A stretch of DNA of 10,231 bases from Anaerolineales bacterium (lineage in GTDB: Bacteria; Chloroflexota; Anaerolineae; Anaerolineales; E44-bin32). Under the pieces are notes generated by a model. The model was not told the origin of the DNA, did not search any database, and saw only the letters and a program-made list of their open reading frames with translations. The stretch covers positions 1-10,231 of the forward strand of contig DAOVFE010000035.1 in assembly GCA_030673085.1 (NCBI GenBank). Direction: 5' to 3'. The position numbers and the translations under genes were made by a program. Shown here piece by piece: positions 5,498-10,231 of the stretch; the first letter of the stretch is position 1, and every line of letters starts with the position of its first letter.

Positions 5498-7963
5498 ATG
5501 GATATTGGAACAGTTCGACAGGTCGATATAGATGAACAGATGCGCGGGGCATATCTGGATTATGCCATGAGCGTAATAGTCTCTCGGGCATTGCCCGATG
5601 CCCGGGATGGCCTAAAACCGGTCCATCGACGCATCTTATATGCAATGTACGATATGGGCATTCGCGCAAATACCCCTTATCGCAAATCGGCTCGTATTGT
5701 TGGTGAGACTCTGGGCAAATATCACCCCCACGGCGATGCGGCCATCTATGAATCCATGGCCCGTATGGCGCAGGATTTCTCGATGCGCTATATGCTGGTC
5801 GATGGTCAGGGGAACTTCGGATCGATTGATGGCGATTCTCCTGCCGCAATGCGCTATACCGAAGCTCGTCTCGCCCACATGGCCGAAGAGATGCTGCTCG
5901 ACATTAATAAAAATACGGTTGATTTTGTAGATAACTTCGATGGCTCGCTTCAGGAACCGACTGTCATGCCATCGCGTTTGCCCAATTTGCTGTTGAACGG
6001 CTCAGCCGGAATAGCAGTGGGCATGGCGACCAACATCCCCCCGCATAACTTGGGTGAGCTTACGGATGCAATCCGATTGATGGTGGATAACTATGACCAC
6101 CTGGATGAGATTACGGTTGACGAACTGCTGGCTTGCATTCCGGGTCCTGATTTCCCAACCGGCGGCATGATTATTGGCGCCGAGGGGATCCGGCAAGCGT
6201 ATTCAACCGGAAGAGGACGAGTGGTAATTCGGGCGATGGCTCACATCGAAGAGATGGGCACTAATCGTCACCGGATTGTGATCACTGAATTGCCATATCA
6301 GGTAAATAAGACCACCTTAATAGAGCGCATCGCTGCCTTGGCGCGTTCGGGCCGGATTGATGAGATTTCCGATCTAAGGGATGAGTCTGACCGGCGGGGC
6401 CTGAGCATCGTAATCGAACTCAAACGCTATGCACAACCGAAAAAAGTGCTCAATCAGCTTTTCAAGTACACCACTCTACAAACGACTTTCGGCGTGCAGA
6501 TCCTGGCGCTGGTTGATGGGGAGCCGAGGCTGCTTTCACTCAAGCGCGCGCTGCAGATTTATATCGACCATCGCCGCAAAGTTATCACCCGCCGTACGGA
6601 GTTTGATCTCGGGAACGCTCGGGCAAGGGCGCATATACTTGAGGGTCTGCTCATCGCCCTGGCAAATATCGACGATGTTATTAAAACTATCCGCCGCTCG
6701 CCAGATGCAGATGTCGCTAAAGAGCGGTTGACTAAATTATTCAAGCTATCAAAGAAACAGGCTCAAGCGATCCTCGATATGCAGCTTCGAAGGCTGGCTG
6801 CACTTGAGCGCGAAAAGATCGAAGGCGAATATAAGGAATTAGAAAAAAAGATCGCTTATTTGGAAGACTTGCTTGCCACTCCGAAAAAGATCCTGGCCTT
6901 GATTATAAAAGACTTGAATGAAGTAGTTGAAAAATTCGGAGATGGAAGGCGAACGCGGATTGCGCCAGATGCCAATGAAGAATTCAGCGAAGAAGATTTG
7001 GTTGCTGATGAAGCGGTTCTGATCAGTATTACCGAGCGAGGTTATATTAAGCGAGTTGTAGCCGGAACCTTCCATCGCCAGGCTCGTGGTGGCAGGGGCG
7101 TTAAAGGGCACAGCATGCGAGACGAGGATGAGATTAATATGCTGGTGCCGGCTCGCTCACTAAATACCATCCTGTTTTTCTCTGACCGAGGAAAAGTCTA
7201 TTCCGAGAAGGCCTACCAGATCCCGGATGCGGATCGGACTGCACGCGGCATTCCATTAGTGAATATCCTCGCCCTCGAGCCGGGCGAAATGCTTACCGCA
7301 ATGACTGTTGTACCTGACTTTAATGCTGCCCAATACTGCATCATGGCGACACGTAATGGGAAGATCAAGCGGGTTGCGCTTTCGCGTTTTTCTTCCGTCC
7401 GTCCATCGGGTTTGATCGCGATTACTCTTGATAAGGATGACGTTCTTGGATGGGTCTGCCTGACGAGCGGCGATGACGAAGTTATCATCGTGACCAAAAA
7501 CGGTCAGGCTCTGCGATATCAAGAGAGCAAAGTTCGCTCTATGGGCCGGCCGGCGGCCGGCGTTAGGGCCATTAAAATGCGCCCCGGAGATTATCTGGCC
7601 GGCATGGACGTGGTTGATCCGCAAAGCGATTTGTTGGTTGTAATGCAAAATGGCTATGGAAAGCGGACGCCGGTAAAGGAGTATCCTATCAAGGGGCGCG
7701 CTACCATGGGAGTGATTACCCTTAGCAAATCGAAGTTTGATGTAACCGGGCCAATCGCTGCCGCTGGAGTAGTCGCGGATGATGATGATCTTACAATAAT
7801 TTCTAGCGGGGGCATCATCATTCGAACCAAAATCAAGCAAATTAAACGATGTGGCCGGGCAACTATGGGGGTCCGGGTAATTGACCTTAAAGAGGGAGAA
7901 ATCGTGGCTTCGGTAGCCCGGATTGCGGCTAAAGATCTCAAGCAGGCCGGGGTTGAAGAGTGA
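5498..7963 (+). CDS. gyrA: DNA gyrase subunit A
   Basis: GyrA is the breakage-reunion subunit of the A2B2 gyrase that introduces negative supercoils into DNA. From the ATG at 5498 it is 821 residues. A start at 5477 would add seven, but has no ribosome binding site, whereas GAAAGAGA lies upstream of 5498. The N-terminal domain begins with YLDYAMSVIVSRALPDARDG. The catalytic tyrosine is Y120 in AAMRYTEARL, two residues offset from Y122 of Escherichia coli. The quinolone-determining segment KYHPHGDAAIYE has Ala81 and Glu85 where E. coli has Ser83 and Asp87. A coiled-coil region spans roughly 360-490. The C-terminal beta-pinwheel (about 500-815) contains the GyrA box QARGGRG at 528-534, which separates it from ParC. 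It ends in TGA. No gyrB is adjacent within the window, and the downstream neighbour murI is convergent. Confidence 0.97.
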   Translation: MDIGTVRQVDIDEQMRGAYLDYAMSVIVSRALPDARDGLKPVHRRILYAMYDMGIRANTPYRKSARIVGETLGKYHPHGDAAIYESMARMAQDFSMRYMLVDGQGNFGSIDGDSPAAMRYTEARLAHMAEEMLLDINKNTVDFVDNFDGSLQEPTVMPSRLPNLLLNGSAGIAVGMATNIPPHNLGELTDAIRLMVDNYDHLDEITVDELLACIPGPDFPTGGMIIGAEGIRQAYSTGRGRVVIRAMAHIEEMGTNRHRIVITELPYQVNKTTLIERIAALARSGRIDEISDLRDESDRRGLSIVIELKRYAQPKKVLNQLFKYTTLQTTFGVQILALVDGEPRLLSLKRALQIYIDHRRKVITRRTEFDLGNARARAHILEGLLIALANIDDVIKTIRRSPDADVAKERLTKLFKLSKKQAQAILDMQLRRLAALEREKIEGEYKELEKKIAYLEDLLATPKKILALIIKDLNEVVEKFGDGRRTRIAPDANEEFSEEDLVADEAVLISITERGYIKRVVAGTFHRQARGGRGVKGHSMRDEDEINMLVPARSLNTILFFSDRGKVYSEKAYQIPDADRTARGIPLVNILALEPGEMLTAMTVVPDFNAAQYCIMATRNGKIKRVALSRFSSVRPSGLIAITLDKDDVLGWVCLTSGDDEVIIVTKNGQALRYQESKVRSMGRPAAGVRAIKMRPGDYLAGMDVVDPQSDLLVVMQNGYGKRTPVKEYPIKGRATMGVITLSKSKFDVTGPIAAAGVVADDDDLTIISSGGIIIRTKIKQIKRCGRATMGVRVIDLKEGEIVASVARIAAKDLKQAGVEE

Positions 7964-8112
7964 GATAATCGCCCGACTATTAATAGTCTGGATCAAAGAA
8001 TGATTACGAGTAAGTGCCCTTCAGCTATGAACCCGGTAGTTCACCACTGGACGTAGCTAGTATTGATGATGAACTCTGGTTCCCCGTTGTTTTTAGAGGA
8101 AGACCTTGATAT

Positions 8113-8931
8113 TCACTCGAGTTCCAGCCGATGACCATGCCAACCAGCTTGTTGGGGGATGCCAGTTTCATTGATCAACTGCTTCGCCATTGAAGCCAGC
8201 TGATCCGGATCGGCGCTGGAGATGAAAGTCAGGGTTGCATCTTTGCCGGCCGGAGCGGCTAGACCATAACGATCAAGCGTTCGAGCGGTTTGACGGGCAA
8301 TCGCTGGCGAGGGATCGATAATTTTTACTTCAGGTCCAACAATTTGCTCGATCAGGGGGACGACGACTGGGTAGTGGGTACAGCCGAGAACTAATGTGTC
8401 AACATCGTCTTCAAGCAGAGGCGTAAGCGCTCTGCTGAGAACGTCGTAGGTCTCTTTGCCATTGAGATTGCCCATCTCGATCAAGGAGACCAGACCGGGA
8501 ATCGTCTGTTGGATAATCTCGGCGTCTTTGGCAAAGCGCTCGACAACTGAGGCGAATAAAGCGCCCTGATAAGTCGCCGGCGTTGCAAGCACTGCAATTT
8601 TGCCACTGTGGCTGGCTTTTGCAGCAGGCTTAACTGCCGGCTCCATACCGATAAATGGTGTATTTGGAAACGTCTTCCGGAGATATTTAAGGGCGGCTGC
8701 GGACGCTGTGTTGCACGCTACTATGATTGCTTTGGCGTTTTGAGCGAGCAGGAATCGGGTAATTTCTTCAGAAAAGAGCCGAATCTGTTCGGACGGACGT
8801 GGCCCATAGGGGACATGTGCTTGATCTGCAAAGTAGAGAATCGATTCATGGGGGAGTTGCTTCCGAATCTCGCGCAGAATTGAAAGTCCGCCCAATCCGG
8901 AATCGAATACGCCTATCGCTCCTTTATCCAT
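8113..8931 (-). CDS. murI: Glutamate racemase
   Basis: MurI interconverts L- and D-glutamate in the cytoplasm by a cofactor-independent two-base mechanism, supplying D-Glu for the second residue of the peptidoglycan stem peptide. The 272-residue length is typical. The catalytic cysteines are C73 in VACNTASA and C184 in LGCTHYPV, with H186 beside the latter. GVFDSGLGGLSIL near the N-terminus contains the conserved D10, and ADQAHVPYGPR (35-45) is the substrate-loop signature. The gene starts only 12 bases after the TAG of the C26 peptidase gene. It has no strong ribosome binding site of its own, so translational coupling is likely. The stop is TGA. The region between its end and the converging gyrA (7964-8112) has only weak palindromes, such as GACTATTAATAGTC at 7975-7988, and no clear terminator. 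Confidence 0.96.
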   Translation of the reverse strand: MDKGAIGVFDSGLGGLSILREIRKQLPHESILYFADQAHVPYGPRPSEQIRLFSEEITRFLLAQNAKAIIVACNTASAAALKYLRKTFPNTPFIGMEPAVKPAAKASHSGKIAVLATPATYQGALFASVVERFAKDAEIIQQTIPGLVSLIEMGNLNGKETYDVLSRALTPLLEDDVDTLVLGCTHYPVVVPLIEQIVGPEVKIIDPSPAIARQTARTLDRYGLAAPAGKDATLTFISSADPDQLASMAKQLINETGIPQQAGWHGHRLELE

Positions 8932-8943
8932 ATGTGAAGGTTA

Positions 8944-9672
8944 CTACCTGCTGGCGGCTGAAGTCAAGGCCGAAAAGATGCTCAGCATATCCTCCCGATC
9001 AAGCAATCGTTCCGGATGCCATTGGACGCCAAGCGCAAAAGGATGTTCAGGTAGTTCTAGAGCTTCAATAATCCCATCTGAGGACCAGGCAGTGGCTATC
9101 AGGTCTTGGCCAATGTGTTTCACGGCTTGATGATGGGAGCTATTGACGATTAGATGTTCTTTTCCGATGATCTTATATAAGCGGGAGCCATGCTGAAGGC
9201 GGATCGGGTGCATGCTTTCAGAGGAGGAGTTCAAATCTCGAGTATGCCGGTGGGCATTAGCAATCTCACTAGAGATATCCTGGGTCAATGTGCCGCCCCG
9301 AGCGATGTTCATTACTTGCATGCCCCGGCAAATTCCCAGGACGGATTTTTCCTCATCGAAGGCAAAGCGCGAAAGGGCAAGCTCAGCGCTATCTTGCTCT
9401 TTGAGGACTTTTCTAGTCTTTGCATTGGGATCAGCTGTATAAAGGGCTGGGTTGATATCACCGCCACCGCTGAGAACCAGGCCATCGATGCTGTGAAATA
9501 ATATCTTGAGGGTGGGAATAGGAATTCCGACCGGAATTAAGATAGGAATTCCACCGGCTTTTTCGATCGCCAGGGCGTAAGCAGCGGGAAGGGAATACCG
9601 CTTTGACGGGGAATCTTTATCAGTAAGATAATTTGTGGAAATGCCGATTAGCGGCTTAGGCATCCGGGACAT
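8944..9672 (-). CDS. Gamma-glutamyl hydrolase, class I glutamine amidotransferase-like (peptidase C26, PuuD-like)
   Basis: This 242-residue cytoplasmic hydrolase has the class I amidotransferase fold. The nucleophile is C115 in VLGICRGMQVMNIARGG, and the His-Glu pair is H219 and E221 in GVQWHPE. DGLVLSGGGDINP (63-75) forms the oxyanion-side loop, and SSHHQAV (178-184) is the characteristic C26 motif. The family includes PuuD, which hydrolyses gamma-glutamyl-GABA in putrescine breakdown, and other gamma-glutamyl amide hydrolases; the substrate cannot be fixed here. No putrescine genes are nearby. The position 47 bases after rplS and 12 bases before murI suggests a shared transcript and possibly a role in glutamate or cell-wall metabolism. 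The start could be ATG 9672 or, three codons in, ATG 9663; neither has a clear ribosome binding site. The stop is TAG. Confidence 0.9.
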   Translation of the reverse strand: MSRMPKPLIGISTNYLTDKDSPSKRYSLPAAYALAIEKAGGIPILIPVGIPIPTLKILFHSIDGLVLSGGGDINPALYTADPNAKTRKVLKEQDSAELALSRFAFDEEKSVLGICRGMQVMNIARGGTLTQDISSEIANAHRHTRDLNSSSESMHPIRLQHGSRLYKIIGKEHLIVNSSHHQAVKHIGQDLIATAWSSDGIIEALELPEHPFALGVQWHPERLLDREDMLSIFSALTSAASR

Positions 9673-9719
9673 GGGATACTGAAACGCAGCAGTATAGCCG
9701 CGCCTTTCGGATTGGTCCG

Positions 9720-10067
9720 TTAGTTGCGTTTTTCAGTGAGCCGCGCTTTTTTACCAGTCCTCTTTCGCAAGAAGTAGATTTGAGCTTGGCGCACGTGTGC
9801 ACTACGCTGTACGGTCACTTTTTCGATCCGAGGGGATCGCAGTGGAAAGGTTCGTTCAACGCCGATGCCATGACTCGCAGTCCGGCGCACAGTAAAGTTG
9901 GCGTTGTTTCCGCCCTTACGCAGACGAATGATGGTGCCGCGAAATTCTTGAACCCTTTCGCGATTACCCTCTTTGATTCGTATATGAACGCTAACAGTAT
10001 CGCCCGCACGAATGTCGGGGATATTGGGATTGATCGGAGCCTCAACCGCTTTTACTAGATCTGGCAT
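9720..10067 (-). CDS. rplS: 50S ribosomal protein L19
   Basis: L19 (bL19) binds 23S rRNA at the interface with the small subunit. The 115-residue length is normal. Signatures are IRAGDTVSVHIRIKEGNRERVQEFRG split over residues 19-44, RGTIIRLRKGG (43-53), TVRRTASHGIGVERTFPLRS (59-78) and KVTVQRSAHVRQAQIYFLR (83-101), with a basic tail. AAAGGTAG lies nine bases upstream of ATG 10067, a good ribosome binding site. The stop is TAA. It heads the minus-strand cluster with the C26 peptidase and murI genes. In many bacteria rplS follows trmD; here a dispersed repeat begins 43 bases upstream of the start, so whatever precedes it is outside the window. Confidence 0.97.
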   Translation of the reverse strand: MPDLVKAVEAPINPNIPDIRAGDTVSVHIRIKEGNRERVQEFRGTIIRLRKGGNNANFTVRRTASHGIGVERTFPLRSPRIEKVTVQRSAHVRQAQIYFLRKRTGKKARLTEKRN

Positions 10068-10109
10068 GATAATCTACCTTTAATAGAATTACATACTTCC
10101 GGCCGCCCA

Positions 10110-10231
10110 TTTTATTCGATTAGCCAGAATATAAATGGCCAGGGCCGTAGGCACTGCAGGGCGATAGTCCTGAGCGAATATTTAAACAAAACCCGCACCC
10201 GAAGGGGCAAAATTCGGCAATGGGGGATGTC
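10110..10231. repeat. Structured dispersed intergenic repeat, copy 2, cut by window end
   Basis: This copy matches 3381-3502 at 117 of 122 bases without gaps. The match begins sharply at TTTTATTCG and is still in progress at the window edge, so the right boundary is unknown. The CCGAA/TTCGG and TATTCG/CGAATA pairs are intact. The five differences comprise three clustered in the GGCC-flanking segment and two isolated changes. It lies directly upstream of rplS, in its leader or promoter region. Confidence 0.85.

Noticed and set aside
5263..5535. 90-residue plus-strand ORF from a GTG upstream of gyrA
   Set aside because: It overlaps the gyrA start in another frame, has no ribosome binding site, resembles no known family and runs through the probable gyrA promoter and leader hairpin.
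7256..7996. 246-residue minus-strand ORF antisense to the gyrA C-terminal region
   Set aside because: It lies entirely opposite a certain gene, its composition is that of a shadow frame, and it shows no domain or start signal.

Overview
The window is an ordinary-looking bacterial chromosomal segment, mostly housekeeping genes with some accessory material at the left end. GyrA, the HIT hydrolase beginning MKHLWSPWRMPY, and a 70-residue membrane protein with an AGQRF motif next to its single helix loosely recall Chloroflexota or a nearby terrabacterial lineage. That is a weak inference from remembered family resemblance. Genes here end in TGA, TAA and TAG, so there is no sign of a reassigned stop codon.

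Layout from left to right. (1) Positions 1-1682, minus strand: two consecutive AlkD-like DNA alkylation repair (HEAT-like repeat) proteins. The one at the window edge is cut off at its C-terminus and has codon use very unlike its neighbours. (2) Positions 1908-3269, minus strand: a polytopic GT-C-type glycosyltransferase-like gene split in frame by one TAG. (3) Positions 3270-3935: an intergenic region holding one copy of a structured dispersed repeat. (4) Positions 3936-4433 (minus) and 4713-4925 (plus): a HIT-family nucleotide hydrolase/phosphorylase divergent from a small single-pass membrane protein, which has its own promoter, ribosome binding site and two downstream terminator-like hairpins. 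(5) Positions 4926-5497: a gene-free stretch dense in inverted repeats, ending in a good promoter for gyrA. (6) Positions 5498-7963, plus strand: DNA gyrase subunit A. (7) Positions 8113-10067, minus strand: a compact cluster transcribed as rplS, then a class I glutamine-amidotransferase-like C26 peptidase, then murI. (8) Positions 10110-10231: a second copy of the repeat, just upstream of rplS and cut by the window end.

Functionally, gyrA and rplS are core replication and translation genes. murI supplies D-glutamate for peptidoglycan, and the adjacent C26 hydrolase may act on gamma-glutamyl compounds. The two AlkD-like proteins would repair alkylated bases.

I did not find a convincing new defence or mobile system. 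The items most worth a second look are the pair of ~96 % identical structured intergenic repeats, the in-frame amber in the glycosyltransferase, and the tandem AlkD-like genes of apparently different origin.
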